Of a DNA stretch of 64,000 nt, positions 23,886-35,239 are shown piece after piece. Position 1 is the first letter of the stretch, and each line of letters begins with the position of its first letter. The stretch is from Tanypteryx hageni (taxonomy: Eukaryota > Arthropoda > Insecta > Odonata > Petaluridae), in assembly GCA_028673005.1 (NCBI GenBank), contig CM054116.1:33762854-33826853 (forward strand), read 5' to 3'. The notes beneath the pieces are model-generated. The model did not search any database. It was not told the origin of the DNA and was given only the letters and a program-made list of their open reading frames with translations. Position numbers and translations under genes: made by a program.

Positions 23886-24060
23886 TTTAAGTTCAAGTTC
23901 AAAAAGTCTTTTATTGCCGAAGTACATAATACATGTTATGGCTCTTTATATAATTCACATTTTTCTAATAACATGTACGGTCCTCGGCAATACCCGTTTA
24001 GGCTTAATGCCTCTTCGGGCAGGAGCGTATGGATTGAGATATTGATAATTTAAAGCCACA
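23886..24060 (-). mobile_element. LINE 3' untranslated end
   Basis: On the minus strand, '...GCCCGAAGAGGCATTAAGCC' is followed by 'CGGCAATAAAAGACTTTTTG' and 'AACTTGAACTT'. This is the usual look of the 3' end of CR1/Jockey-type retrotransposons with a reiterated TTGAAC tail. No reverse-transcriptase coding is attached. Confidence 0.5.
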
Positions 24061-24856
24061 TGGCAGATGGGGGATGTGCGGCCACAAGCGAAACGTCTTC
24101 CAGAGGAAATGGGCGCGAATCTCAAAAGCAGATGCTCGCGTGCGTCACTCTCGACCGAATCGTAATTTCTGTTTCGGTGAACAGTAGAGCGCGCCATTTT
24201 ACTTTAGCGATTCTTTCGCATGCAGAGCGAGAAAATTTAATGTAATTACGGTTTTTGGGAGATTTTCATTCACATCCTTCCGCAATAGATTCAAATCGGA
24301 ATTCGTAAACGTTAACTACAAAATAAAGGAAATATCAAAATTAATTAATACAGGCTACAAATTATGAAAGGTAAAACTTAACGTAGACATTGTTGTTGCC
24401 ATAACATTAAATAAATCAGAAATGAATATTTTAAATTCCACTGTTTACTAACACTGTAATTTTTTGTATAACTCTGATTCTTTCGCCTGTGTTGACTTTT
24501 TTATGTACCATCACTTATTGCAAACATCATCTCTACGTAATAATGTTTTAGTCTATAAGCCATATTTCTCAGACTGCGGTTATCACTTAGATATTATCTA
24601 TTAAATAACTTTATCTTCATTGCATTATAACTCTACGCAATCTATTTGGGATCTGGGGTAGTGTAAGCGGGACGCGAAGCAAAATAATTATTTAAAGTTA
24701 TCTTTTATTTGTAGTATTAATTTGTTTACAATGACCTTCAACGGGCTTATGAATTAGTTTGAAATAAGATCTGAAACATATTTACTGTAACCTAAGTTTT
24801 ATTGGTGATTGATTGTTTTAAAAACTAAAGTTTAAAAAAATGTTTAGTCATCCAAA
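24061..24856. other. non-coding DNA
   Basis: No gene or recognised repeat. Confidence 0.4.
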
Positions 24857-25365
24857 TCAAATAATGTAAATCACGGATATCTTTAAATGTATACTACCCC
24901 GCAATTCACCATTGGTGGGTGGCAGGAGATGTAATGCACCTGTAAGTTCCAAACAATTTTCTTTCTCAGGTTCGACTCTTCTGTTTTGGTTTCTCTTCTT
25001 TATAGGAAAAAACGAGTCTGAATATCGATTTGTCATACGATAAATCTCACGTATTTTATCGTCTTGATCTTGTCTCCCAATGTACGTTGTTGTTTCAACC
25101 TTTCCTACAACCTCCTCAACTAAACCATTACACCTATACTTATACAGAAGCCTAGTCCTAACGTCCAATCTGCGATCTTCCAGCAATAGCCAATTAAAAT
25201 TCTTTAATAACGACTTTACGCCTCGCTTATGGTCACATATTTGTTTAACGAATCTAGCTGCTCTGCGTTGAACTTATTCTAACTCAAGTGCCTGACCTTT
25301 CTCATGATGATCTCATACGCTCGAGGCGTATTCGACCTGTGGTCTAACCAACGAAAAATGGCAAT
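24857..25365 (-). pseudogene. non-LTR retrotransposon reverse transcriptase, C-terminal fragment
   Basis: Minus-strand translation contains LVRPQVEYASSV, then LELE-stop-VQRRAARFVK, then LLEDRRLDVRTRLLYKYRCN. This is the C-terminal region that follows the catalytic domain in CR1/Rex-like LINE proteins. It lacks the catalytic YxDD part and has a nonsense codon, so it is a dead fragment. The region after about residue 60 has no further match. Confidence 0.7.
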
Positions 25366-26179
25366 TTATTAATTGTTGAGGTCGTAAGAGTTCCCAGCAT
25401 TTATCTTTGATTTACAAACAAATAACTGAAAATTCGTTTTGTTCGCTAAACAGCGCATAAAGTGCCCGATCGGCTATAAAAGTCTGCACCGAAGAAACAC
25501 CTATAATCGAAAAATACAACGGCTGAGATTATATGGGTATTTAAATATACAAGAGAAATAAATACTTTCTCTGGGTCCTCAATATAAGTAACTCTTAACG
25601 ACGTGATAATAACGCTTGAGAAGTTAAAAGAGAGAGATATTTTCCACTGGGTGCTAATCAGAGTAAGGTCCATAATAAGGAAATTTTGACGACAATTTTT
25701 TGTTTTATATATGATATAATAGGAATAAATACAATAAATGAAACCTAATAGCTAATAAAGCCGATTATTTTACATCGATAAAAATTTATCATAACCATCA
25801 ACATCAACTGTCATAGGTTTCGAGAGTACAAGTTCCCATACCACAAACAAGAGTCATAACCAGGGCTCATAAAAAGCAAAACGATGCAACTCTTTATAGC
25901 CCATTATAAAAACTTCCTTATGCGGCAATGTATCTAATATAACGACAAGAGACTCGGTTCCTACATGCCTCAAGATAATCATAAGAATTTGCTCAAAATT
26001 CCGTCTCGTCATAGCGATTATTTATTTTTGAATGGAAAAGAGGAAGCTAACAGCGCCACCGCCATCCAAAACCTGGGACAAATGAGCCCACCTTATGGTT
26101 GACGAGCGTTCAAGTGACGGTTGAAAATGGAAAAATTGACATCGCAGATTTTTTACGAGCATTGCGCGCGAATACAGCG
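25366..26179. other. non-coding DNA
   Basis: No gene or recognised repeat. Confidence 0.4.
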
Positions 26180-27000
26180 AACTAAAAATCACTTCGCTTG
26201 CCGACCAATTGATGCACCGATAAAGAGGACCGAATTACCTTTCTAACATTCGATCGAGAAAAGTCATTAGGAAATATTATTCCTGAGCTCGGGTGGAAAT
26301 GAAACGACAAAATAAACAGCTTTGATGCCCAGCGAATGGCATCCCGACAACAAGATCCCTGCCCAGACGGCCGCATACTCCAACAAAGGAATGTCGAGTT
26401 CCGTCTCCCGTGAGCGAGAAAGCAGACGTCACGAAGTCCCAGGAGCGGAACGGCGATGCGCCACTCCCTCTCTCCTCCTCCTCCTCTTCTTCTTCTTCTT
26501 CCTCCTCCCAACGCCGCCCTCCTCTTTCTCCCCAACCCCTTCCCCTAACCCGCCGCCTCATTACCCGGCGTATTTATTTATTTGAAGAGTCGCGGGCTAG
26601 GTGGGCTTGTAATGGGCCGGCTGTGTTATTCCATCAAACTCCCTGATGCCGCATAAATGAGGTAAAGGGCGAAGGAGCATGAGAGGATGAAAGAGGAAGA
26701 AGGAAAAGAGAGGAAAGGATGGAGAGGGTGGGCTGGTGGGTGGAGATCGCAGAGGCGTGTGGTTGTCCTGCCTCCTGTGCCGCCCCTCGCTTCCCACCGC
26801 TGCGCGCTGGGAGAGCAAGGAGAGCGGTCCGATGGAGGAGGGGAGTGGCAAGAAAGGGAGTGGGAAGAAAGGGAGTGGGAAGGAGGGGAGAGGAGTGGGA
26901 AGGATGGGAGGGGAGTGGGAATGAAAGGGGAGTGGGAAGGAGGGGATAATAGAAGTGAAAGTTAGGTAGGGAGGATGGGAGGTGAGCGGTCGGAGAAGGA
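26180..27000. other. GC-rich island with polypyrimidine and polypurine tracts
   Basis: 26460-26515 is a (CCT/CTT)n tract; 26690-26945 is a purine-rich minisatellite of GGAGTGGGAA-like units. Long open frames on both strands come from composition. It could include a promoter, but nothing specific supports it. Confidence 0.4.
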
Positions 27001-27045
27001 TTTGGCTCTTGAGTGCGTAATTGATGATTACATTACGCTTTACAG

Positions 27046-27562
27046 CAAGGGTCTCAAACTCACGTCGGTGCGCGGCCCGCATGAAGGCCCTCCACCGAAC
27101 CCGTGGGCCGCATTAAGACACCGTACCAAGTCCGCGGGCCGCATACTTTCCCAGTCCTCGCACTTTCATATTCTTCGGACGTTCACTCTCCCCTTCCATA
27201 GGAAAGAAATCGCCCCAACTCTTGATGCGGCCTTAAACCCATTGATTATAAAAATAGTAATAGATCGGCGTCGAGGGTTAGGTTCTTGGGACATGCAAGA
27301 AACACGCTTGCAGCGGGAAGATCATACTTTGTACCCAACCTGTGCTTAATTTTTATAAATCGAAACGAGAAATAAACTACCTATATTTTTAAAGTGCTCA
27401 TGTATCATACTTCTTAAATTACTTAGATTTATGTGAAATACTTTATAAGAAAAACATTTGAGTTTTGGCCGTTTAGTGTATAGTACTAACTTACTTGGCG
27501 GGTCGCAGAAATGTACAATGGGAGCCGCATGTGTCCCGTGGGCCGCGTGTTTGAGGCCCCTG
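27046..27562. mobile_element. hAT-like MITE, 517 bp
   Basis: Terminal inverted repeats CAAGGGTCTCAAACTC (left) and CAGGGGCCTCAAACAC (right, opposite strand), each followed by GC-rich sub-terminal 'gcggcccgc/gcggcccac'. Flanked by a perfect 8-bp duplication, CTTTACAG (27038-27045, 27563-27570). No transposase coding. Confidence 0.88.
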
Positions 27563-27570
27563 CTTTACAG

Positions 27571-28325
27571 GACACCTGAATGTGTACAAAGTTGCGTGGG
27601 AGTTGCATATTTTTAGCAGCATACTCACTTTCTTGATTTATAAAATTTTGCTAATGTGCTCCGATGAGAGTAGATGTGCGTAAATTGAGCGTTTTGTACT
27701 CTCGGATCCGTTTTCGTGGTAAATCGATTCAGTCATCCGAAGCTAGGAAATACATAGATCTTTCCCAAAAATTATTATTTTTGCTGTTCTTTGCTATTTT
27801 TTTTAAATTCGGCGTTGAACAACTTATACCTTACTTTATATCCTAAGTATGATGGCTAAATAATCGCTCTTTATTCTTTTGACGCTGGCGTTTAAAATTG
27901 TTAACGAGGAGTATATTTTGCATCCTCTGTACATACCTATCTACAAGGCTAAGCCTACAATTATGCACTCAGTGAAATGGTTCAACGAGAATCCCGAAAA
28001 TATCCTGCAACTCTTCCCTCATTTCTCGGTGTTTAACACGCAATCTACAAGCGCATACCAGAAAGATCATTTGCCTAATTGGCTTTAATCTCTCATGCCG
28101 AGGAAACGTTTTCCTCTCCCTTTTGCGTTAACACGACTATATTTAAGCAACACAGAACAGTATTTTGTGAGAACTTGAATAAGTTTACCGCATAAAATTT
28201 AACTTTCGCGTTAGCCATCCTATAATTTTTTTAAATCGACTTTTTTTGCTTCTCAAGGAAAGCAATGATTGTTTTTCTTCCACTTCTTAAATGTGAAAGA
28301 GGGGATTCAAAAAATATCACTTTCA
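27571..28325. other. non-coding DNA
   Basis: No gene or recognised repeat; short open frames at 27664-27846 and 27879-28088 show no family motif. Confidence 0.4.
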
Positions 28326-28333
28326 AAATAGAG

Positions 28334-28945
28334 CAGGGGTGGGCAAACTTTTTACGTGGCGGGCCGCATTAACAGTTGCAGCTTCTTAGGCGGGCCGCAT
28401 AAACAGATGAAGATGCTTCGGCGGGCCACGTTAGAGTTCACATCGTAAGTAATGTGAGGTAATGCGAGGGATCCTGTTAGTGAAAATCAATAATAAATAA
28501 TATGTTATCCCCATAACATCACTGGAGAACAGTAGATGGTAGCTCGTAAGCACTTTGGCTCCAAGTTGAACAGTTGTATAAAACTCCTTCAGCCAAAAAA
28601 TTGTAGGGTAAGCCCTATGCATTTCGCCCACTAAGTGGGCATCTTCAGGGGAGAACCTGCCTTGGCAGTGAACAGAGTTCAACTGCACTGCAGTTGAACT
28701 CTGTTCACTGCCAAGGCAGGTTCTCCCCTGAAGATGCCCACTTAGTGGGCGAAATGCATAGGGCTTACCCTACAATTTTTTGGCTGAAGGAGTTTTATAC
28801 AACTGTTCATCACTGGAGAAGGTTTTCCGGCATTAATTTAAACTACAAATATGAAACTATCTCTATTTTATATTACGGTTCGCTTTCATAATGGCATCGC
28901 GGGCCACATAAAATGCCCTGGCGGGCCGCAGTTTGCCCACCCCTG
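28334..28945. mobile_element. hAT-like MITE, 612 bp, carrying a palindromic insertion
   Basis: Inverted ends CAGGGGTGGGCAAACT on both strands, with GGCGGGCCGCA sub-terminal repeats. Flanked by a perfect 8-bp duplication AAATAGAG (28326-28333, 28946-28953). A 277-bp palindromic segment (28531-28807) was inserted inside later. No transposase coding. Confidence 0.9.
28567..28809. repeat. perfect palindrome, 121-bp arms, 1-nt spacer
   Basis: The arms 28567-28687 and 28689-28809 are exact reverse complements by eye. The direct repeat CATCACTGGAGAA lies on both sides (28518-28530 and 28808-28820), indicating one inserted unit with a 13-bp target-site duplication. Each arm contains CTGAAGAT, a GCCCAC-TTA-GTGGGC hairpin, then GAAA. 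The arms also give matching short open frames, which are a by-product of the symmetry. Confidence 0.9.
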
Positions 28946-28953
28946 AAATAGAG

Positions 28954-29440
28954 CCTCTGCCGGTATTCGACGCCTCGATTCCCAAGGACATCGAGTGCAA
29001 CGGTTTAAGGAGTGGAACGAAGCGATGCCGCGATTTCGTTCCCAGAGCATCCGCCAATTTGCGGCAGGTGTCCCTTGCGGGTGCGATACAGCGTGCGGTG
29101 TGTCGTTGGTGCAGCGGCGCTCGGCGGGAGGAGGAGGCCGAGGCGGCGTGCGAGAAAGCATGGAAAAAACGACTCGCGCTCCTTCGCCTCGAGCGCCTTC
29201 GCCTGTTTGCGCCCGCCACGGTCAAGAAGTCCATTAGCAGCGTCCCAATGTGTCCACTCGGTCACGAACCACAAACAGTCGCGTAGGAGGCGGGGCGTCT
29301 CCGTCTGCTCCCTCCGCCGCCCCTTCCCTCGCGTCCTCTCCTCCACCCCTTTCCTCGTCTTTCCCCACTCCCCGCATTCTTCATCGCGACTCCTTCTTCG
29401 TGCCCTTCTTGCTCCCTAAATGTATTTGCGCTACGGAATG
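28954..29440. other. GC/CpG-rich island
   Basis: CpG-rich on both sides with overlapping Arg/Ala-rich open frames on both strands and in several frames; none resembles a protein family. Possible promoter or structured non-coding DNA. Confidence 0.35.
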
Positions 29441-29952
29441 GAGTGAATGGGAGAAAATTAGGAAATTTCCCTAAATAAGACGGCTGCTGAGTGTATGTCG
29501 CCGCTCACTTGGGCCGAAAAATAATTTTAATGTGATTTTTTTAATTCGTATCCCAGAAAAGGGATTAGCCGTCGGGTGAGGAATGGTTATGTATTTTGTT
29601 TACATGAAAGGAATCTCTCAACCTAAGCTCGGCGCTTGGATTCACAATCGAATTTTAAAGTGGATTTAAGCAAGGTTTTCATTAGTAACGGGTATCATTA
29701 GTTGTTCCTAAGAAACTTTCAAATAGTTAGCAGTCAATTAGACCAAATTTATTGAATATTATGTTGTCGTTATTTAAAAATAATTTTATACAAAGCTCTT
29801 GGATTAAAACGTCATATTTAGTCTAAAATGGAGAAATCGATTGGAAATGAACATGAAATCGATACAACAACATAAAATGCTTTTTAAGTTTTTGATTTTC
29901 AAATTTATCACTATTTTTAGAGCAAACTTTCACGAGGATAGCATTATAAAAT

Positions 29953-30160
29953 TCTTTAAAGTCGCCGTAGGAATTCGGAACTTGTAACAACGAACGCCTG
30001 AAAAAACGGAATTTCATTATCCTGCTGTCAATTTTCGTATAAGCGTCGAATTGGTCCACAAATTAGTTTATAACGCGATAATTGGATGTATTTTTACATG
30101 AAAATCTTTCGTCATTTAGGTGTTTTGCATTGTTTTCAGTTTCGTGTAATTACGCGCAAG
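29953..30160 (+). repeat. dispersed repeat C, copy 2
   Basis: Related in direct orientation to 16418-16615. Family not recognised; no coding. Confidence 0.65.
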
Positions 30161-30474
30161 GATTATAAATTCCCATCTAGTGGCGTACCGGAAAATCTGC
30201 CACCCCTCCCCCCCGCAGCAAGTAATAAGGGGCTCCCTTATGAATATCTTAAATATTTTCCAAGCTGGAGTACTTGTCTTGCCTGTATATTGACGAAGAA
30301 TTTTCCCCTCCCTCACACAAATGCTACTGAGATTTTGAAAAGCATGAAATTATAAAAAATATAGTCTGTTTCTTTTATTGACTTGAATCAATTTGGAGAA
30401 ATGGGTTCAAAGTATTATAAGTATTACTTTTAACAATCCTTATTATGCCATAGAGATAAAATAAACAAAATATG

Positions 30475-30790
30475 TAGCCATCACATGACCTTTCTCGATA
30501 CCTGTGTTATTTTGCTAAAAATCTCAAATAGGTTAGAAGATAATAAATATTTTAATGGAACTGAGAGAAAAATTTCAAGACTAAAAAGAACAGAAATAAA
30601 CTCGAACCATAGCCTTCTGATATTGGATATAGCCACGAAGCTCCAACAATTAAGAAAATAAAAGGAGCGTTACTAAGACGTAACTAAGCGTCAATTGTTA
30701 ACAATAGTCGTCGGTAGGTGGCGTGGTGGTAGCAGCTAAAAATATAAGATAACTCTTAAACAATGCGTTATATGGGAAAATGTATCAAAC
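30475..30790 (+). repeat. repeat A, left-hand fragment
   Basis: Begins at the 'atgtagccatcacatgac' hairpin end and runs to 'gggaaaatgtatcaaac'. The right part is missing; unrelated sequence follows. Confidence 0.8.
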
Positions 30791-31124
30791 AAAACCCTCC
30801 TTACGGCGGAGAAGGGTTAATCTGAGCTGACTTTTGCTGAGTTAGGGAGGGAGTATGATCAATGCTTACCTAAGATTTTTACTTTCTCCATGTACGAAGA
30901 ATAGCCCTTTCAGACCTGAATTATATCTTGCAATAGCAGCCATCTTGCATTGTTTCCCAAATAGTTAACTTTTCAAGCATTAAATGGCTACACAAATCCC
31001 TTCCATTTACATTGAAGATGCATATAATCATGTATAATGTATTTGAAATGATATTTGGTACATTTATTTCTTTAAAAAGTGGAATTGATATCATGTGTAT
31101 AAATGTGCACACCAGGTCTGAATG

Positions 31125-31445
31125 AGACAGAGAAAGTATTGTTTTCATGAAAAAAAAATCAAATTCGAGATTCCAACGGAAATACATGTTTTAAGGTCCC
31201 CTGAACACGTTTTGATTATTTTATCGATGATGCCTGTGGGTGTGCCTGTGTCTGTAACCGAAATATCGTGGGCGCTCGAACTCAAAAACTAATAATTCGA
31301 TCAGCATAGAATTTCATATTTAGCATTTGTATTAGAAAGTCAAGAACTGATTACATTTTAGCAAAAATCTGTCTACCGAAAGTGGATGTTTATACTAATA
31401 ATTTTTTCATTTGTGTGAAATATCTACTGTAATTCTTCGTTATTC
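31125..31445 (-). repeat. repeat A, partial copy, minus orientation
   Basis: Right-end part of repeat A in reverse orientation, with gagaaagtattgttttcatg and the tgtg-rich and 'aactcaaaaacta' blocks. Confidence 0.8.
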
Positions 31446-31446
31446 A

Positions 31447-32125
31447 TACTACGTATGGAGAAAGTATTGTTTTCTTGAAAAAATCGATTTCAACGGAAAT
31501 ACACGTTTTGAAGTCCCCTGAACACGCTTAGACCATTTTCTCGAAGTCTGTGAGTGACAGTTTTTTGTGGGTGCTCGAACTCAAAAACTATTAATCAGAT
31601 CAACGTTAAATTTTATATTTAACATTTTTATGACAGTCATAAGAACTGATTAGTTTTTGATAAAAATCAGTCAACAGAAAGTGGGTGTTTGCTCTTGTCA
31701 CATCCGTCATTTTGAAATATTTTCTTTAATATTTGATATATATAAATATGTATTGGATTAAAAGTTGTAGGAAATTTAATTTACTATAACCTTTGTTTGC
31801 AACATTTTCCCATATTTAAGAGATATCTTAAAAACTAAATATTTTAGCTGCCACCACCAAGCCACCTACCGACGACTATTGTTAACAATTGACGCTTAGT
31901 TACGTATTAGTAACGCTCCTTTTTATTTTCTTAATTGTTGGAGCTTCGTGGATATATCCAATATCAGAAGGTTATGGTTCGAGTTTATTCTGTTCTTTTT
32001 AATGTCTTGAAATTTTTCTCTCAGTTCCTTAAAATATTTATTATCATCTAACCTATTTGCGATTTTTAGCAAAATAACACAGGTATCGAGAAATTCATGT
32101 GGTGGCCGCATCAGATTTTTTAATA
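31447..32125 (-). repeat. repeat A, near full-length copy, minus orientation
   Basis: Runs from 'actacgtatggagaaagt' to the 'catgtggtggccgcatcag' hairpin end. It joins head to tail with the next partial copy. Confidence 0.85.
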
Positions 32126-32487
32126 TTAGCTTTAATATTTAATAAATATAAAGGTACTGGAGTAAAAGTTGCAGGAAATTTAATTTTCTACAACCTTTGT
32201 TTGAAACATTTTTTTAAGAGGCATTTTAAAAAATAATCTTTTAGCTGCCACCACCACATCACCTACCGGCGACTATTGTAAACACTTTAGTTACGTTTTG
32301 GTAACGCTCCTTTTTATTTTCTTAATTGTTGGAGCTTCGTGGCTATATTCAATATCAGAAGGCTACGATTTGAGTTTATTTCTGTTCTTTGTCAAGTCTA
32401 TAAATTTTTCTCACAGTTCCTTAAAATATTTACTATCATTAAACCTATTTGGAATTTTTGTAAATAGAACAGGTATGGAGAAATTCT
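32126..32487 (-). repeat. repeat A, partial copy, minus orientation
   Basis: Starts in the middle of the repeat ('aatatttaataaatataaaggtac') and ends at 'caggtatggagaaa', without the terminal hairpin. Confidence 0.8.
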
Positions 32488-32669
32488 CCTGTTACTGAAC
32501 GCGGTTGTTTTTCTTAGTTGGGTCCGGGCTAGCCAAGAGATATGTCGAAGAAATCCCCTCCTTCTCAAATGGTGAGATTTCCAAGCTATAAATTGATAGA
32601 ATTGTGTGATTTTAAGATCCTATGCAGATAAGCTGTAAATTTGGGAATGAATTTGAAACGGAAAAAATT

Positions 32670-32735
32670 TCTTTTAATCGAACCCGGGTCTTCCACATGT
32701 CGGGCGGATTACCACTGAACTATCGTAGCAGATTG
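32670..32735 (-). mobile_element. tRNA-like SINE head
   Basis: The minus strand reads 'GATAGTTCAGTGGTAATCC' (box A-like), an anticodon-arm-like stretch, then 'CCCGGGTTCGATTA' (box B). The 3' acceptor strand does not close, so it is not a working tRNA. Near-direct repeats 'ctcctgtt.ctgaacgcgg' at 32485-32503 and 32738-32756 flank a 250-bp unit and could be its duplication or internal repeats. Confidence 0.55.
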
Positions 32736-33089
32736 TTTCTCCTGTTTCTGAACGCGGGTATTTTTCTTTATCTGGTTTGTTTAACTGTATCTTGTTTGCT
32801 CTGATATATTTTTCCTCATTGTGCTTTAATGAGCATTAAAATGCAATTTAAATACATTGCGACGCTATAAGAAGGCATTAGAAGGTATTTCCATGGATAA
32901 GTATGCATTTTTCTGATTTTGATTGAAAAAGGGGAAGGGGATTCAACAAAATCTTACGTAAGACAAGGAGGGTTAACCCAAATGCTAACATGAGGGGACG
33001 GCAGGCCAAAAATAGCTAAACATTTGCTGTCGTTATACTTGAACGGGTCCCTAGTGAATAAATACGACCTGTAAAATATTATGTGCCAT

Positions 33090-33120
33090 CAGAGGCGGCT
33101 CGTGGTGTCGAAAAGAAGGG
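33090..33120 (+). mobile_element. hAT-like end
   Basis: CAGAGGCGGCTCGTGGTG is a typical hAT terminal repeat. No matching right end was found nearby. Confidence 0.4.
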
Positions 33121-33289
33121 GGATTGCACGTCAACCAAAATCTACCTATGTATGTACCTATAAGTATATGAAAACAAAAACATACTTAATGATGCTTTAG
33201 TGTACGCTTGCATCACCTAACATGTAAATACACACAATATACACAAATAAACACAATAATATAGTATTTATAGCGGCCAAAAACACGTT

Positions 33290-33420
33290 TTAGACAGCCT
33301 GAAGAAGATGGCGGAGTCAGCCGTCGAAACGTCGATGTTACATTCAAACTTTGACCCGGTTGTGCACCCGAGAAGAATTCCTTAAATCAATCCACCGGGA
33401 AAGCACCAGATCATACTTTA
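33290..33420. mobile_element. Penelope-like element non-coding end
   Basis: Plus strand CTGAAGAAGATGGCGGAGTC, then AGCCGTCGAAACGTC, with a GATGGC/GCCGTC stem. This is the kind of structured motif often found at Penelope-like element ends, and the fragment of Penelope-like reverse transcriptase lies next to it. Confidence 0.5.
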
Positions 33421-33429
33421 TCCTTGCAC

Positions 33430-33772
33430 TGTTTTTCAAAGTTGTTCATGAAAAGGTTTGCTAAGAGAGTTCCCCATGGTCGTGCCTTGGTTTTATCGGT
33501 ATATTTTGTTGTTGATTTGGAAGTAGTCCTGACTCATGGTAAGGCGTGTTATTTGTACGTATTCCCTAACTGTTTCTTGTGTTAGGTTTTGTTCTGTGAG
33601 CCATGTTTCTAGGAATTTTAAGGTTTCTTCTATGGGAACACTAGGGATAAGGGAAACTACGTCAAAGGAGACCAATATTTCGTTTTCTTTGAGGCTTGAA
33701 TTTTTAATCCGGTTAATGAAGTGGGTGTTGTTTTTTATGTTCGACACTTCGACTCTTTTTGCAGCCTAAATC
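33430..33772 (-). pseudogene. Penelope-like element reverse transcriptase fragment
   Basis: Minus-strand translation includes NTHFINRIKN, then ILVSFDVVSLIPSVPIEETL (the first catalytic-aspartate motif), then YFQINNKIYR. In the next frames come GTTMGNSLS and LLANLFMNNFEKQ, which continue the reverse transcriptase. A TAA after YR and a frameshift after the GTTMGNSLS segment break it. The YxDD motif and the GIY-YIG endonuclease are missing. An intact family protein is about 800 residues; only about 115 remain here. Confidence 0.8.
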
Positions 33773-34540
33773 TAGAATCTTATATGTATTTATTTTAATT
33801 CAGCTGTCATATCTATAATATGAGGACGTTTACCGCGTGGTTTTTTCGAAGTTTCCAATCCCACAGCACAAACAGTTGCTCAATAGGAAAACATTTTCGT
33901 TTTCAAGCTTTTCTAAATTCACTAGTTACGTCAATGGCTAGTTAAAATACAGATTTTCAAAATTAAATGCTGTGAATAAATAGTTTTGTGGCTGAATAAA
34001 AATAATACAAGATGTATACTTTAACTACTACTTCAAAATGGCTACATAAATAAACAAATAGTGTATCACTCTCAACTTTTAATGAATCTTACAAAATATT
34101 AATTATAGGGCTAGCCTTGCTTATTCAACAGCCAGAACTATTACCGCCTCCAGCGCCCGAATAATGTACTTCGTAGTCACGACATCTTTTTAAAATATAC
34201 ACGACAACTTTTACGAACAGGATTGGGTTGGGATTTAGGTTAAAATTACGTCTCTTTAAAATACACACGACGACATTTACGCACAGGTATGGGTTGGGTT
34301 GTTTTTTACTGTCAACATCTCGTACTCCGTACTTGCCAATTATCCAGCCAACAACAGGGGGAAAATAGAATTGTATGCGATCCGTAGGGGCAGTAGTCTT
34401 CGACTGTTTCATTTTTCGACATTAACCCACCCAATCACCGCCCACATGGTGTGGTTTAGTCTCGTTTTTTGAATGCTCAGGGCGCGTAAGCGTCCGGAGC
34501 GGTATACCCCCGATATAGAAACATCTGTCGGTGATGGGGG
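33773..34540. other. non-coding DNA
   Basis: No gene supported. A loose duplication around 34190-34300 (ACGACA-TTTACG and GGGTTGGG blocks) makes a repeated pair of ~80-bp units. Confidence 0.4.
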
Positions 34541-34544
34541 GGAA

Positions 34545-34880
34545 GGGTCATCCCCTGGAGCCCAGAGGTCACCTACCTGGGAGTAGTGCTGGACCGGAGG
34601 CTTCTCTGGAAGCCTCAGGTTGAGCGCGTCCGCCACAAGGCACTCGGAGCGCTGTCGAGACTCCGTCCGATTTTGCGCCCGGGTGTCTTGTCGGCTGACA
34701 CCAAGAGACGCCTGAGCTGCGTGAGGCCCATCTTAAAATACGCAGCTCCGGTCTGGTCTGGGGTGCCTAAGACCACCCTCTACAGGCTGCAAGTAGTGCA
34801 AAACAATGCACTCCGACTGATACTCGGTCGTGGTAGATACGACCGCGTCAGCCGGATGCATTTAGACGGAAATGTGAAAC
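34545..34880 (+). pseudogene. Jockey-like LINE reverse transcriptase, C-terminal fragment
   Basis: Translation reads PEVTYLGVVLDRRLLWKP, then RPILKYAAPVWSG, then LQVVQNNALRLILG. These are the conserved segments after the YxDD box in Jockey/R1-group LINEs. Both ends are cut. It is GC-richer than its surroundings, so it was probably a more recent arrival than the other fragments. Confidence 0.8.
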
Positions 34881-35239
34881 CCCATTTCATGTCATCATCA
34901 TGTCATCACCAGAAACTTACACCAAAGCGAGCCGAAGGTTCGACAAAAATCATCTCAAAAATAGACAAAAGGAAATCAACAAATTGTTCCCGCGATATCA
35001 TTTCAAATCCTAGCAATAAACAACAAAAGAATATCGGATATCGCATCGGGGATGTTGTCTGTTGAATACGCAAGGAGCTCCAATTTTACGGTCATAATTT
35101 TAAACGTAGATAAAATTTATTTTATTTTTTTCCAAACTGTTTGTTTTGGACAATTACAAAAATAAAAACAACAACTGTTGGTTGTTATGTAAACAAGCCA
35201 TGAGATTTGCCGAGAGCTGGGAATCATAAATCAATGTTA

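Noticed and set aside
26182..27082. Open frames of up to 161 codons in the GC-rich island
   Set aside because: Low-complexity Pro/Ser or Gly/Arg readings of minisatellite DNA on both strands.
28431..28891. Two near-identical short proteins on opposite strands
   Set aside because: They are the two arms of the perfect palindrome read in each direction, not genes.
28886..29419. Overlapping 80-135 codon frames in a CpG-rich stretch
   Set aside because: Several frames on both strands are open at once and none resembles a family; kept only as a compositional island.
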